Origin: an uncultured Clostridia bacterium
GTDB taxonomy: Bacteria; Bacillota; Clostridia; Oscillospirales; Acutalibacteraceae
Reading direction: 5' to 3'
Length of the DNA stretch: 57,441 nt
NCBI GenBank assembly: GCA_945912145.1
Contig: CAMEBF010000014.1
Location: 1-57,441 of the forward strand
Both the position numbers and the translations under genes were made by a program. The notes beneath the pieces are model-generated. The model saw only the letters and a program-made list of their open reading frames with translations, was not told the DNA's origin and ran no database searches. Positions 11,817 through 20,039 of the stretch are shown in pieces; the first letter of the stretch is position 1; each line of letters begins with the position of its first letter.

Positions 11817-12944
11817 TTATCGGCGGATTCGTCTGACGATGCTGTCAATGGCTTCCGCGACGCAGTCCATGTCCTCTTTCGTCGTCCAGCGCGACAGGCT
11901 GATGCGGATCGCCGAGTCAATCCGTTTCGGGTCAAGCCCGATTGCCGTGAGCACTTCGCTGCGGTGTCCCTTTTTGCAGGCAGAACCGGCGGAAACGTAG
12001 ATGCCCATTTCGGACAGCGCGTTGACCATCGTCTGCGACGGAATGCCCAACACGGACAGATTGATGATGTACGGCAGGGCGTCGGCGGATGAATTGATAT
12101 GAACGCCGCCGATCTTCGTCACTTCGCGGACAAAATGGTCGCGGACGTTCCGCACTTCGATGAGCTCGGATGTGAGATTCGGCAGAGCCGCCACAGCTGC
12201 GCCGAAGCCGACGATCGCGGGCATGGCCTCTGTGCCGGAGAACATTCCCTTTTCCTGACCGCCGCCGACAAGATACGGCGGAATGGTAACGCCTTTACGG
12301 ACATAGAGCGCGCCGGCACCTTTCGGTCCGTGGATTTTATGGGAGCTCACGGTCAGCAGATCAATGCCGCATTTTCCGGGATTGAGCGGGATTTTGCCGA
12401 ACGCCTGGACGGCGTCCACATGGATCAAGGCAGAGGAATTGGCGCGTCTGACGGCAGCTTTGAGATTCGCGATGGGATTGATCGTGCCGATCTCGTTGTT
12501 GACCGCCATGATGCTGACAAGAACGGTCTGACTGTTGACGGCGTTCATCAGCTCCTGCGGTGAAAATGCACCGTTCGCATTTGGTTTCAGCCGCACGATT
12601 TCAAAGCCCTGTTTTTCCAGACGCTTCATCGCTTCGTTGACGCTCGGGTGCTCAAGCGATGTGGTCACAATGCGGTTGCCGCGCCGTTTGCCGGCTGCCG
12701 CCGCGCCGAAAATCGCCGTATTGTTGGCGGCGGTGCCGCTTGTGGCAAAAAAGATTTCGTCTTTCCCGGCAGAGAGCGCGTTTGCCACGCATTCCCGCGC
12801 TTTTTCGAGCATTCGCGAAGCTTCCGTCCCTTTTTTGTGGAGCGACGACGGGTTGCCGTAGTTCGTCGTGAGCGTGGTCATCATCGCTTCGGCGGCTTCC
12901 CGGCAGACTTTTGTCGTTGCGCTGTTATCAAGATAAATTTCCAA
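11817..12944 (-). CDS. Cysteine desulfurase (NifS/IscS family), probable ThiI partner
   Basis: The 375-residue PLP enzyme converts cysteine to alanine and a protein persulfide. The PLP lysine sits in SSHKIHGPKG and the persulfide cysteine in SAGSACKKGHRS. The start appears to be TTG (12944) with GGAG nine bases before it, giving the typical MEIYLDNSATT N-terminus. Because thiI follows after 37 bases and lacks rhodanese, this is most likely its dedicated sulfur donor (NifZ-like in B. subtilis terms) rather than the main Fe-S enzyme; no iscU/sufU is adjacent. Confidence 0.93.
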   Translation of the reverse strand: MEIYLDNSATTKVCREAAEAMMTTLTTNYGNPSSLHKKGTEASRMLEKARECVANALSAGKDEIFFATSGTAANNTAIFGAAAAGKRRGNRIVTTSLEHPSVNEAMKRLEKQGFEIVRLKPNANGAFSPQELMNAVNSQTVLVSIMAVNNEIGTINPIANLKAAVRRANSSALIHVDAVQAFGKIPLNPGKCGIDLLTVSSHKIHGPKGAGALYVRKGVTIPPYLVGGGQEKGMFSGTEAMPAIVGFGAAVAALPNLTSELIEVRNVRDHFVREVTKIGGVHINSSADALPYIINLSVLGIPSQTMVNALSEMGIYVSAGSACKKGHRSEVLTAIGLDPKRIDSAIRISLSRWTTKEDMDCVAEAIDSIVRRIRR

Positions 12945-13098
12945 AAGGTATCAACTCCGTATGTGTGATGACAGCGGACGGCGAAGTGAATTTCTCTCTA
13001 CGCCGTAACGCTGCGCTGTTATAGTATATGCGCGGTTTGTCCTGCCGTGATTCTCTTTATTATATCATATAAAAGAGAAAACCTCAAGGGATTTCTAA

Positions 13099-13126
13099 AA
13101 GAAAACAGACGCCCGAAAGCGTCTGT
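13099..13126 (-). terminator. Terminator of the alaS-HIT unit
   Basis: CAGACGC (13106-13112) and GCGTCTG (13119-13125) form a perfect stem. On the minus strand it is followed by TTTTCTTTT, 15 bases after the HIT gene. Confidence 0.85.
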
Positions 13127-13139
13127 CCGAATGATTCGA

Positions 13140-13481
13140 TTAGCCGGGAGGCCACGTGAAATCGCGTCCCGAAAGCAGATGGAAGTGCAGATGCTTGACG
13201 GACTGTCCTGCGCTGTCGCCGCAGTTGGAGACGATGCGGAAGCCGTCCTCAAAATTCTGCTCTTTTGCAATCTTTGCCGCGACTTCAAAAATATGCGCGA
13301 CAAGATGGCTGTTTTCGGGAGTGATGTCTGCCGCCGAAGCGATATGCTCCTTCGGTATGATGAGAATGTGAATGGGTGCCTGCGGGTCGATGTCGTTGAA
13401 CGCGTAGACCTGCTCGTCCTCATAGACCTTGGAAGAGGGAATCTCGCCCTTGATGATTTTACAGAAGAGACAATCGTCCAT
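13140..13481 (-). CDS. HIT family nucleotide hydrolase
   Basis: The 113-residue protein belongs to the histidine triad (HINT/PKCI-like) family, which hydrolyses nucleoside phosphoramidates and aminoacyl-adenylates. The triad is clear in HLHFHLL near the C-terminus, and the N-terminus has the zinc-type CLFCKII motif. It follows alaS after 14 bases and shares its T-box promoter. HINT enzymes cleave aminoacyl-AMP, so a link with a tRNA synthetase makes sense, though that is inference. Confidence 0.93.
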   Translation of the reverse strand: MDDCLFCKIIKGEIPSSKVYEDEQVYAFNDIDPQAPIHILIIPKEHIASAADITPENSHLVAHIFEVAAKIAKEQNFEDGFRIVSNCGDSAGQSVKHLHFHLLSGRDFTWPPG

Positions 13482-13495
13482 GAAAATCCTCCTTT

Positions 13496-16135
13496 TTATT
13501 CGTGAAGAAAGCTGCCTGCGATTTCGGCCGCCTTGGCGATCGCGTCGCCGGCTTTCGTCATATCCTTGCCGCCTGCCATCGCGCTGTCGGGTTTGCCGCC
13601 GCCGGAGCCTCCGGCGATCTTCGCAACCTCGCGAACGATGTTACCCGCGTGCGCGCCCTTTGCGATTGCGGCCTTGCCGCACATGCAGCCGAACGAGACG
13701 GTGCCTTTTTCTTGGACGGTCGATGCGGCGATCATGATGATGTCCTCGCCGAATTCCTTTGCGGAGTCGAGCATGGCGCGTACCTTTTCCGCGCCGCCTT
13801 CGCCGATTTCGGCGGCGATGATGCGGATTCCGTTAACGGTCACCGCTTTATCAAGCAGGGAAGCGGACTGGGAAGCCGCAATCTGCGCCTTGAGCTGCTC
13901 GATCTCTTTTTCTTTCTGTTTCAACTCTGCCGCAACGGAAGCCGCCTTGGCTTTCAGCTCGTTGGCATTGCCGAGCTTGAGCGCCGCTGCCGCGCCGTAG
14001 AGCAGCTCGTTCTTTTCGTCGATGTATTTCAGCACGTTTTTGCCGGTGACGGCCTGAATTCTTCTGACGCCTGCCGCGACGGAGGATTCGGATACAATCT
14101 TAAACAGACCGAGCTTGCCGGTGTTGTCCGCATGTGTGCCGCCGCAAAGCTCCGTGGAGAAGTCGCCGGCCTTGACAACGCGGACGACATCGCCGTATTT
14201 TTCGCCGAACAGTGCCATCGCGCCCATCGCTTTGGCTTCGGCGATCGGCATCTCACGCGTCATAACTTCTTCCGCCGTCAGAATCTCTTCATTGACAAGG
14301 GCTTCGACCTGCTTGAGCTCGTCGGACGTGAGCGCGGCAAAATGCGTAAAGTCGAAACGGACTTCTTTCGCGTCAACGAGCTGACCGGCCTGCTCGACAT
14401 GCGTGCCGAGCACTTTCCGCAGCGCCGCCTGGAGCAGATGCGCCGCCGTGTGGTTGCGCATGGTCGCTTTTCTCGTCTCTTCGCAGTATTCGGTGACTGC
14501 CTTGTCGCCGACCTTGACGGAATCGCCGTTCAGCGTGCCGTGGTGAAGCACCACGCCGTCGGGATCTTTCGTCGTATTCGTCACTTCAAACGCGCTTTCG
14601 CCGATCCGGATGACGCCGACGTCGCCGACCTGTCCGCCGCTTTCCGCATAGAACGAGGTCTTGTCGAGAATCAGGATCGCGTCGTCACCGGATTCGATAT
14701 AATCTTTTCTTTCACCGTCCGCAATGAGCGCAACGATCGTGCCCTCGGTGCGGTTCTCGGTATAGCCTGTAAATTCCGTTTTGGCAATATCTTTCAGCGA
14801 TACACCGGAATTGCGCCAGTCGGAGTCCGCCGTGTTGCGTTTCGCGCTCTTGGCTTTCATGCGTGCTTCTTCCACAAGCGCCCTGAACTTTTCCTCGTCC
14901 ACCGTCATGTTGTTCTCTTCGAGGATTTCTTTCGTCAGGTCGATGGGGAAGCCGAACGTATCGGCGAGTTTGAACGCGTCTTCTGCCGGCAGAACGCCGT
15001 CTTTCGCATTCGCCATCATGTCGTTCAGAAGTCCCAATCCGGAGTCGATCGTCTTGTAGAAGCTCTCTTCCTCCATCGCGATGACTTTCTTGATATAGTC
15101 TTTTTTCTCCACGAGATTGGGGTAAGCCGTCGCGTTCTCCGAGATGACGGTGTCGCAGACCTCGGAGAGGAACGGTCTGTCAATGCCGATGAGACGGCCG
15201 TGACGCGCGGCGCGACGCAGCAGACGGCGCAGCACGTAGCCTCTGCCGCTGTTGGAGGGCAGAACGCCGTCGCCGACCATAAAGGTCGTGGAGCGGATAT
15301 GGTCGGTAATGACGCGCAGGGAAATATCCTTTTTCGGATCGTCGTGATACTGAATGCCGGCGATCGTCATGATGTGCTTCATGATGTTGCGGACGGTATC
15401 GACCTCAAAGAGATTGTCAACGCCCTGCATGACGCAGGCAAGACGCTCAAGTCCCATGCCCGTGTCAATATTGGGGTGAGCAAGACGGGTGTAATTGTTG
15501 TGACCGTCGTTTTCAAACTGGGTGAAAACAAGGTTCCAGACCTCGACGTAGCGGTCGCAGTCGCAGCCGACCTTGCAGTCGGGTTTGCCGCATCCCTTTT
15601 CGGGACCTCTGTCAAAATAAATCTCGGAACAGGGACCGCACGGACCTGCGCCATGCTCCCAGAAGTTGTCCTCCTTGCCGAAACGCACCATGTGCGAGGG
15701 ATCGACACCCACTTCTTTCGTCCAGATGTCAAACGCCTCGTCGTCGTCCTGATAGACGCTGACATAGAGCTTTTCTGCCGGCATCTCGAGCACTTCGGTG
15801 AAGAACTCCCATGCCCACGCCGTGGCTTCATGCTTGAAATAATCGCCGAACGAGAAGTTGCCGAGCATCTCAAAATAGGTGCCGTGGCGCGCCGTCTTAC
15901 CGACGTTTTCGATGTCGGGCGTGCGGATGCACTTCTGGCAGGTGGTGACGCGCTTTCTCGGCGGCGTGACCTCACCCGTGAAGTATTTTTTCATCGGCGT
16001 CATGCCGGCATTGATGAGCAGAATGCTTTTGTCTCCCTGCGGAACAAGGGAAAAACTGGGCAGACGCAGATGCCCTTTTGATTCAAAAAAGCTTAAATAT
16101 TTTTCGCGTAATTCGTTAAGACCTGTCCATTCCAT
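13496..16135 (-). CDS. alaS: Alanyl-tRNA synthetase
   Basis: This 879-residue class II synthetase charges tRNA-Ala. All standard parts are present: the catalytic N-terminal domain (MEWTGLNELREKYLSFFESKGH), the editing domain with NHTAAHLL and CGGTHADNTG zinc/editing residues, and the C-terminal C-Ala domain rich in glycine (AGGSGGGKPDSAMAGG). The ATG at 16135 has AGGAGG nine bases upstream; a TTG further out is not needed. Expression is controlled by the T-box leader. Confidence 0.97.
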   Translation of the reverse strand: MEWTGLNELREKYLSFFESKGHLRLPSFSLVPQGDKSILLINAGMTPMKKYFTGEVTPPRKRVTTCQKCIRTPDIENVGKTARHGTYFEMLGNFSFGDYFKHEATAWAWEFFTEVLEMPAEKLYVSVYQDDDEAFDIWTKEVGVDPSHMVRFGKEDNFWEHGAGPCGPCSEIYFDRGPEKGCGKPDCKVGCDCDRYVEVWNLVFTQFENDGHNNYTRLAHPNIDTGMGLERLACVMQGVDNLFEVDTVRNIMKHIMTIAGIQYHDDPKKDISLRVITDHIRSTTFMVGDGVLPSNSGRGYVLRRLLRRAARHGRLIGIDRPFLSEVCDTVISENATAYPNLVEKKDYIKKVIAMEEESFYKTIDSGLGLLNDMMANAKDGVLPAEDAFKLADTFGFPIDLTKEILEENNMTVDEEKFRALVEEARMKAKSAKRNTADSDWRNSGVSLKDIAKTEFTGYTENRTEGTIVALIADGERKDYIESGDDAILILDKTSFYAESGGQVGDVGVIRIGESAFEVTNTTKDPDGVVLHHGTLNGDSVKVGDKAVTEYCEETRKATMRNHTAAHLLQAALRKVLGTHVEQAGQLVDAKEVRFDFTHFAALTSDELKQVEALVNEEILTAEEVMTREMPIAEAKAMGAMALFGEKYGDVVRVVKAGDFSTELCGGTHADNTGKLGLFKIVSESSVAAGVRRIQAVTGKNVLKYIDEKNELLYGAAAALKLGNANELKAKAASVAAELKQKEKEIEQLKAQIAASQSASLLDKAVTVNGIRIIAAEIGEGGAEKVRAMLDSAKEFGEDIIMIAASTVQEKGTVSFGCMCGKAAIAKGAHAGNIVREVAKIAGGSGGGKPDSAMAGGKDMTKAGDAIAKAAEIAGSFLHE

Positions 16136-16162
16136 CGGAATCAACCTCCTATAATTTACAAA

Positions 16163-16381
16163 TAAAAAATGCCCTATGCCAAATCAGGGCGGGAAGAACC
16201 CGTGGTACCACCTGAATTGTGCATAACGCACCGCTCGAATCCGTTTAACGCACGGCGTACGGACTGCTCCTCGCAGCCTTGCTCGGGGCCGGCTTGCCGA
16301 TGTTTCACCGCGGCTTCGCACCAAACAGCCGCTCTCTGAACGCTTCCGACCGACATAAACCCGTCATTGCTTTTGCAATAT
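16163..16381 (-). promoter_or_regulatory. T-box riboswitch leader of alaS
   Basis: The untranslated leader on the minus strand has the T-box antiterminator sequence AGGTGGTACCACGG (complement around 16201-16214). It ends in a terminator hairpin GCCCTGATTTGGCATAGGGC (16171-16190) followed by a T run. Upstream are AGAGAG and GGTGCGAAGCCG elements typical of Stem I. Uncharged tRNA-Ala should stabilise the antiterminator and switch on alaS and the HIT gene. I could not fix the specifier codon with certainty. Confidence 0.9.
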
Positions 16382-16388
16382 TGAATTT

Positions 16389-16417
16389 ATTATATGTCAT
16401 TTTTCCGGCAATGTCAA
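16389..16417 (-). promoter_or_regulatory. Promoter of the alaS T-box transcript
   Basis: On the minus strand a perfect TTGACA (16412-16417) and a perfect TATAAT (16389-16394) are 17 bases apart, just before the T-box leader. Confidence 0.85.
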
Positions 16418-16440
16418 GAGGAAAATTTACTCGCTTCCAT

Positions 16441-16480
16441 AAAAAGAATCCGACGCTCTGCCTTTTGACAAAGCGTCGGA
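16441..16480 (-). terminator. Terminator of the rpmH-jag operon
   Basis: A 12-base stem (16449-16460 with 16469-16480, GACGCT/AGCGTC core) is followed on the minus strand by TTCTTTTT. It separates jag from the alaS promoter. Confidence 0.85.
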
Positions 16481-16493
16481 ATAAAAATCAGAA

Positions 16494-17474
16494 TTATTCT
16501 TCTTCGGTCGTCGTCTTTTTGACTTCGATCTTGCCGTAACGGGATCCGGCTGCGTCGCTCTTGGGGGCTCTGTCTGCCGGAACATTGGGCTTGTAGCCGC
16601 CGTCTCTTCTGCCGCCGCGGTTTCCGCCGCGATTGTTGTAACCGCCTCTGTTGCCGCCGCGGTTATAGCCGCCTCTGCGTCTGTCGGGATGGGTCGGCTG
16701 CACGCCTTCCTCAAGCGTGATGATGACGCGTCTTTCGGCGTCGTAACCGACGGAATGGGAGGTAACGCCTTCGATACCCTGAATCGCCGTGTGAATGATG
16801 CGTCTCTCATACGGATTCATGGGGTCGAGCTTGACGTTACGGCCGTATTTGAGTACCTGCGCCGCCGAACGCGCTGCAAATTCACGCAGGCTCTCGGCTC
16901 TCTTTTCGCGGTAATCGCCGATGTTGATGGAAACTTTCTTGTGACCGTCCGTATTCTTGTTGGCGAAAAGACGGACCAAATACTGAACAGCGTCCAGCGT
17001 TTCGCCGTGACGGCCGATGATTGCGCCGTAATTCTCGTTGGTTACGAGCTCGTAAACGGTCTCTTCATCCTCTTCGTGCGATGTGACGGTGACGTCCTCG
17101 ATGCCCATGCCCTTGATGATCGTCGTCAGATATTTTTTGATGGCGGCATCGTCTTCGGGGCTGATCTCCGATTTTGCTTCCGCTTTTGCCGGCTGCGGCG
17201 CGGTGGCTTTCTTATCGGATTCTGCTTTCACGGGCGCTTTCTTAACAGGCGCGGTCTTTTCCGGAGCGGCTTTCACTTCGGGCTTTTTTTCGTCCGGCGC
17301 TTCGTAGTACGCTCTGACTTTGGCGTCTTTGCCGCCGATTCCGAGAAAACCTTTCTTGGCGTCCTGAAGAATCTCAAATTTGACATCGGCGTCAAGGGGC
17401 GCGTTCAGGGCAGCTTTTGCCTTCTGGATGGCTTCGTCGCGTGTTGCTGCCGTTGCAATGGCTTCTTTGATCAT
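16494..17474 (-). CDS. jag: RNA-binding protein Jag/KhpB with an RGG-rich tail
   Basis: The 326-residue protein has an N-terminal Jag_N domain (residues 1-60, GFLGIGGKDAKVRAYYE), a Lys/Pro/Ala-rich linker, a KH domain with the loop IIGRHGETLDAVQ, and an R3H domain (NPYERRIIHTAIQ). KhpB with KhpA binds many RNAs and influences cell division in Firmicutes; Jag (SpoIIIJ-associated) is usually encoded beside YidC. An unusual feature is a C-terminal tail from about residue 265 with repeated RGGYN/NRGG units, like an RGG box, which standard Jag proteins lack. It is the last gene of the operon. Confidence 0.93.
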   Translation of the reverse strand: MIKEAIATAATRDEAIQKAKAALNAPLDADVKFEILQDAKKGFLGIGGKDAKVRAYYEAPDEKKPEVKAAPEKTAPVKKAPVKAESDKKATAPQPAKAEAKSEISPEDDAAIKKYLTTIIKGMGIEDVTVTSHEEDEETVYELVTNENYGAIIGRHGETLDAVQYLVRLFANKNTDGHKKVSINIGDYREKRAESLREFAARSAAQVLKYGRNVKLDPMNPYERRIIHTAIQGIEGVTSHSVGYDAERRVIITLEEGVQPTHPDRRRGGYNRGGNRGGYNNRGGNRGGRRDGGYKPNVPADRAPKSDAAGSRYGKIEVKKTTTEEE

Positions 17475-17497
17475 TTTTTTACACCTTCTTCTATTTA

Positions 17498-18475
17498 TCA
17501 GTCATCGGGATTACTGCCCGAGAACTCTTTTAACTTCTTGATATTGGCTTCGCGGGAACGGCGCTCGACCGTCTCGTCAATCATGGCGTTGGCTATGACG
17601 CGCTGTGGGTTATAGAACTGATTGAGCGCGATTGTCTGCAAAAGCGTGAACAGGCTGGACATGATCCAGTAAATACCGACGCCGGCGGGGAACATAAAGG
17701 TAAAGACAACCGACATGACAGGCGACATAAACGTCATGCAGCCCATCGACGGATTTTTTGCCATTTCGGGATTGGTCTGTTTCTGCTTCTGGAACATGAT
17801 AAGGCTCGTCAGCATACCCAGAATAAAAACGGTAAGCGGAATTAGCCATAAGATGCTGGGATCCTTAAACTGTGGCGTCAGCGTCAGGTCGATTTTGCCG
17901 AAGAGCATGAACTGATCTTTCAGTTTGAGAATATTCTCACTATAATCGGAAAGACACTCCGGTATATTCGAACCGCTGCTATCGATATTCTTGAGTATTT
18001 CAATTTCATACTGACGACCGGCATTCCCGTTCGCGTTTGTTACAATTTTCATCGCCTCTGCGGCTTTTGTCACAAGGTCACTCGAAATCGCAAGAACACG
18101 GGAAAGCGGCGTATAAACAACGCCGTACAGACCGATCATAACGGGGAATTGGATCAGGAGAGGCAGACAGCCGCCGGACATGGCGTTGAAGCCCTCTTTC
18201 TGGTAAAGAGCCTGCGTCTCCTCCTGAATCTTCATCTGCATTTCTCTGGTGGGCTGACCGCCGTTGGAATACTTCTGACGGATACGGTTGACCTTCGGCT
18301 GCAATCTCAGTTGCTTGGCGGAGTTCTTCTGCTGACTGATGGAAGAGGGGAGCAGAACGAGCTTGACGAGCAGAACGAGAATAAAAAGCGAAAGCAGATA
18401 GTTGCCCGAGAAGTTATAGAAAAAATGCAGAATGTAGCCGAACGGTACGGCCAGTGCATTATATAACGCTGTCAT
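17498..18475 (-). CDS. yidC: Membrane protein insertase YidC/Oxa1 (SpoIIIJ type)
   Basis: This 325-residue polytopic protein inserts and folds membrane proteins. It has the Gram-positive layout of about five helices, with the hydrophilic-groove arginine region after the first helix and the conserved GGCLPLLIQFPVMIGLY. The N-terminal hydrophobic segment lacks a clear lipobox. A loop of about 60 residues between helices 2 and 3 (NANGNAGRQYE) is longer than usual. It lies between yidD and jag, the normal order. Confidence 0.94.
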   Translation of the reverse strand: MTALYNALAVPFGYILHFFYNFSGNYLLSLFILVLLVKLVLLPSSISQQKNSAKQLRLQPKVNRIRQKYSNGGQPTREMQMKIQEETQALYQKEGFNAMSGGCLPLLIQFPVMIGLYGVVYTPLSRVLAISSDLVTKAAEAMKIVTNANGNAGRQYEIEILKNIDSSGSNIPECLSDYSENILKLKDQFMLFGKIDLTLTPQFKDPSILWLIPLTVFILGMLTSLIMFQKQKQTNPEMAKNPSMGCMTFMSPVMSVVFTFMFPAGVGIYWIMSSLFTLLQTIALNQFYNPQRVIANAMIDETVERRSREANIKKLKEFSGSNPDD

Positions 18476-18512
18476 AAATTTTCAAATCCTTAAAGTAGGG
18501 AAAATCCCGTTT

Positions 18513-18752
18513 TCATTTATTTCTTTTGTACTTTTCTTTCAGATCCGGGACGGGATCCACGCCTCCCGGAAACAGAATATTACAGCGCGACAGGCGCCGA
18601 ATCCCCAAAAATCCGCCTCTGAGCGCGCCGTAGCGTTCGATGGCCTCGAACATATACTGCGAACAGGTCGGGTAATAGCGGCAGCGCGGCGGAAACAGCG
18701 GCGATATTTTTTTCTGATAGAATCGGATGAGGTTAAGAAGCAGTTTTTTCAT
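18513..18752 (-). CDS. yidD: Membrane protein insertion efficiency factor YidD
   Basis: The 79-residue peripheral membrane protein assists YidC. It carries the family hallmark [20 protein letters not shown] and the GGVDPVP end. The true start is the ATG at 18752 ([15 protein letters not shown]), not further upstream, because that sequence already lies inside rnpA. It overlaps rnpA by 20 bases. Confidence 0.93.
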   Translation of the reverse strand: MKKLLLNLIRFYQKKISPLFPPRCRYYPTCSQYMFEAIERYGALRGGFLGIRRLSRCNILFPGGVDPVPDLKEKYKRNK

Positions 18753-19086
18753 CTTGCAGAACGCCTGCTTTCCGCAGCATGGGAACCATCGCCTGATAGA
18801 TTTCCGTACTTTTTTTGCGAACGGTTTTGGTGCGCGCGACAAAGACGATATCGTAAGAGCCGTGAAGCGGCTGATCGATCTGATAAAACGCCTCACGGAT
18901 CACGCGTCTTGCCCGGTTGCGCTGAACGGCGTTCCCGATTTTTTTGCTGGTGGTAATGCCCATACGACAAATACCCGCGCGGTTCTTTATCACATAAACG
19001 ACCAACGCAGGATTTGTGTAGGACTTGCCCCGCATATAGGCGCGGCGAAAGTCGGTGTTCGCTTTTAACGTTTCGATTTTCGGCAA
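18733..19086 (-). CDS. rnpA: Ribonuclease P protein component
   Basis: This 117-residue basic protein binds the RNase P RNA and helps remove 5' leaders from pre-tRNAs. The family motif [12 protein letters not shown] is present, and the N-terminal [17 protein letters not shown] is typical. It follows rpmH closely and overlaps yidD, as in most Firmicutes. Confidence 0.95.
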   Translation of the reverse strand: MPKIETLKANTDFRRAYMRGKSYTNPALVVYVIKNRAGICRMGITTSKKIGNAVQRNRARRVIREAFYQIDQPLHGSYDIVFVARTKTVRKKSTEIYQAMVPMLRKAGVLQDEKTAS

Positions 19087-19117
19087 AAAACACTCACCCG
19101 AATCTTTCGTTCCGCTG

Positions 19118-19252
19118 TTACAGAGCCAGCGTTTTTCTGCCTTTCGCTCTGCGGCGAGCCAGAACCTTGCGGCCGTTTCTGTCTGACATTCTGGCGCGGA
19201 AACCGTGAACCTTCTGCATATGTCTCTTCTTGGGCTGATACGTTCTCTTCAT
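19118..19252 (-). CDS. rpmH: Ribosomal protein L34
   Basis: The 44-residue product begins [18 protein letters not shown] and ends KGRKTLAL, an almost consensus L34. It is a highly basic component of the large ribosomal subunit. A GGAGG site precedes the ATG at 19252. It leads the rpmH-rnpA-yidD-yidC-jag operon, which in many bacteria lies next to dnaA and the origin; here dnaA is not adjacent. Confidence 0.97.
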   Translation of the reverse strand: MKRTYQPKKRHMQKVHGFRARMSDRNGRKVLARRRAKGRKTLAL

Positions 19253-19340
19253 GTTGTCGAACCTCCATTCGCATCACAATGCTCTACGAGTATTGTTTCA
19301 AAATATTCGATGACAGGACTTTCTGTCCCTGCGATTTATC

Positions 19341-19370
19341 ATTATATAACATAAACGGGGCTTCTGTCAA
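19341..19370 (-). promoter_or_regulatory. Promoter of the rpmH operon
   Basis: On the minus strand TTGACA (19365-19370) and TATAAT (19341-19346) are separated by 18 bases, about 90 bases upstream of rpmH. Confidence 0.85.
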
Positions 19371-19431
19371 CCTTTTTTTGCATTTAATTTTTCTGATTGC
19401 TGCCGGGGAAAAGAAAAATCGGATTTGAAGG

Positions 19432-19460
19432 TTGACATCAGATGCGGAATCTGCTAAAAT
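19432..19460 (+). promoter_or_regulatory. Promoter of the tRNA-Arg unit
   Basis: TTGACA (19432-19437) and TAAAAT (19455-19460) with a 17-base spacer precede a truncated tRNA-Arg copy and then the full tRNA gene. No second promoter is evident between the two copies. Confidence 0.7.
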
Positions 19461-19482
19461 TCATTACGATAACAAAATATCG

Positions 19483-19521
19483 GCCTCCTTAGTTAAATGG
19501 ATATAATAAACCCCTCCTAAG
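19483..19521 (+). pseudogene. 5' half copy of tRNA-Arg(CCT)
   Basis: These 39 bases are identical to positions 1-39 of the tRNA-Arg at 19586-19660: acceptor 5' strand, D arm, 5' anticodon stem and the anticodon loop. The copy then stops and unrelated sequence follows. It cannot form a tRNA alone. The start-to-start distance is 103 bases. Confidence 0.85.
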
Positions 19522-19585
19522 AATTCGTTGCAACTACCGCTTTTTCAAGAAAAGCGATTGTTATCATGTTAATACAGTACCAAAT

Positions 19586-19660
19586 GCCTCCTTAGTTAAA
19601 TGGATATAATAAACCCCTCCTAAGGGTTAGTTGTGGGTTCGATTCCCGCAGGGGGTGCCA
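19586..19660 (+). tRNA. tRNA-Arg (anticodon CCT)
   Basis: The sequence folds as a full cloverleaf: acceptor GCCTCCT with AGGGGGT, D stem GTTA/TAAT with GG in the loop, anticodon stem AACCC/GGGTT with loop CTCCTAA, T stem GTGGG/CCCGC with TTCGATT, and an encoded CCA end. The anticodon CCT reads AGG arginine codons. A terminator follows directly. Confidence 0.95.
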
Positions 19661-19667
19661 AAAGAAA

Positions 19668-19706
19668 GTGCCGTGAAGCCTTATGCCATAAGGTTTCGCG
19701 GTTTTT
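19668..19706 (+). terminator. Terminator after tRNA-Arg
   Basis: CCGTGAAGCCTTAT pairs with ATAAGGTTTCGCGG (with G-T pairs) across a three-base loop and is followed by TTTTTT. Confidence 0.85.
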
Positions 19707-19749
19707 TCATTTTTCCGGAGCACTCCACAAATTTAGGAAATCGCACTTT

Positions 19750-19890
19750 TTTTATTAGCTGGAGGCCTCTCAGCTAATAAAATCCGCCCATATTTTGGGA
19801 GATGCTCAAAAGTACCGCAAGAAAAACCCAGCTAATAAATATTAGCTGGAAAACACCCACTCAACCAATGAAAACAGGCCTCCAGCTAAT
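19750..19890. repeat. Cluster of inverted AGCTAAT repeats
   Basis: Five copies of AGCTAAT or its complement lie in 141 bases. TTTTATTAGCTG (19750-19761) pairs with CAGCTAATAAAA (19771-19782). CCAGCTAATA (19828-19837) and its reverse complement, separated by AA, form a palindrome ending at 19849. ATTAGCTGGAGGCCT (19754-19768) is the exact reverse complement of 19876-19890. No gene is present here; it may be a MITE-like or recombination-related element, but the identity is unknown. Confidence 0.75.
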
Positions 19891-19956
19891 TTCGTGTTTT
19901 GCCCCCTATCAAAAATCTGCTAATTTGCACAGGCGTATGTTACATCCACAGGCTTT

Positions 19957-19985
19957 TTGAATTTTTGTAGAAAATATGTTATAAT
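19957..19985 (+). promoter_or_regulatory. Promoter of the sigma/anti-sigma operon
   Basis: TTGAAT (19957-19962) and TATAAT (19980-19985) are 17 bases apart. Just downstream, TGTAAC near 19990 is a possible ECF-type -35 element that would allow autoregulation, but the matching -10 is uncertain. Confidence 0.55.
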
Positions 19986-20039
19986 CATTGTAACGTTTTG
20001 TAAGTTCCCTAATCTAATAGTTGAAAGGACGGTGAAAAT

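Noticed and set aside
13502-16081. Long plus-strand frame of 859 codons opposite alaS
   Set aside because: It is the antisense of a perfectly conserved alanyl-tRNA synthetase and has a composition forced by the opposite gene; no ribosome binding site or family signature.
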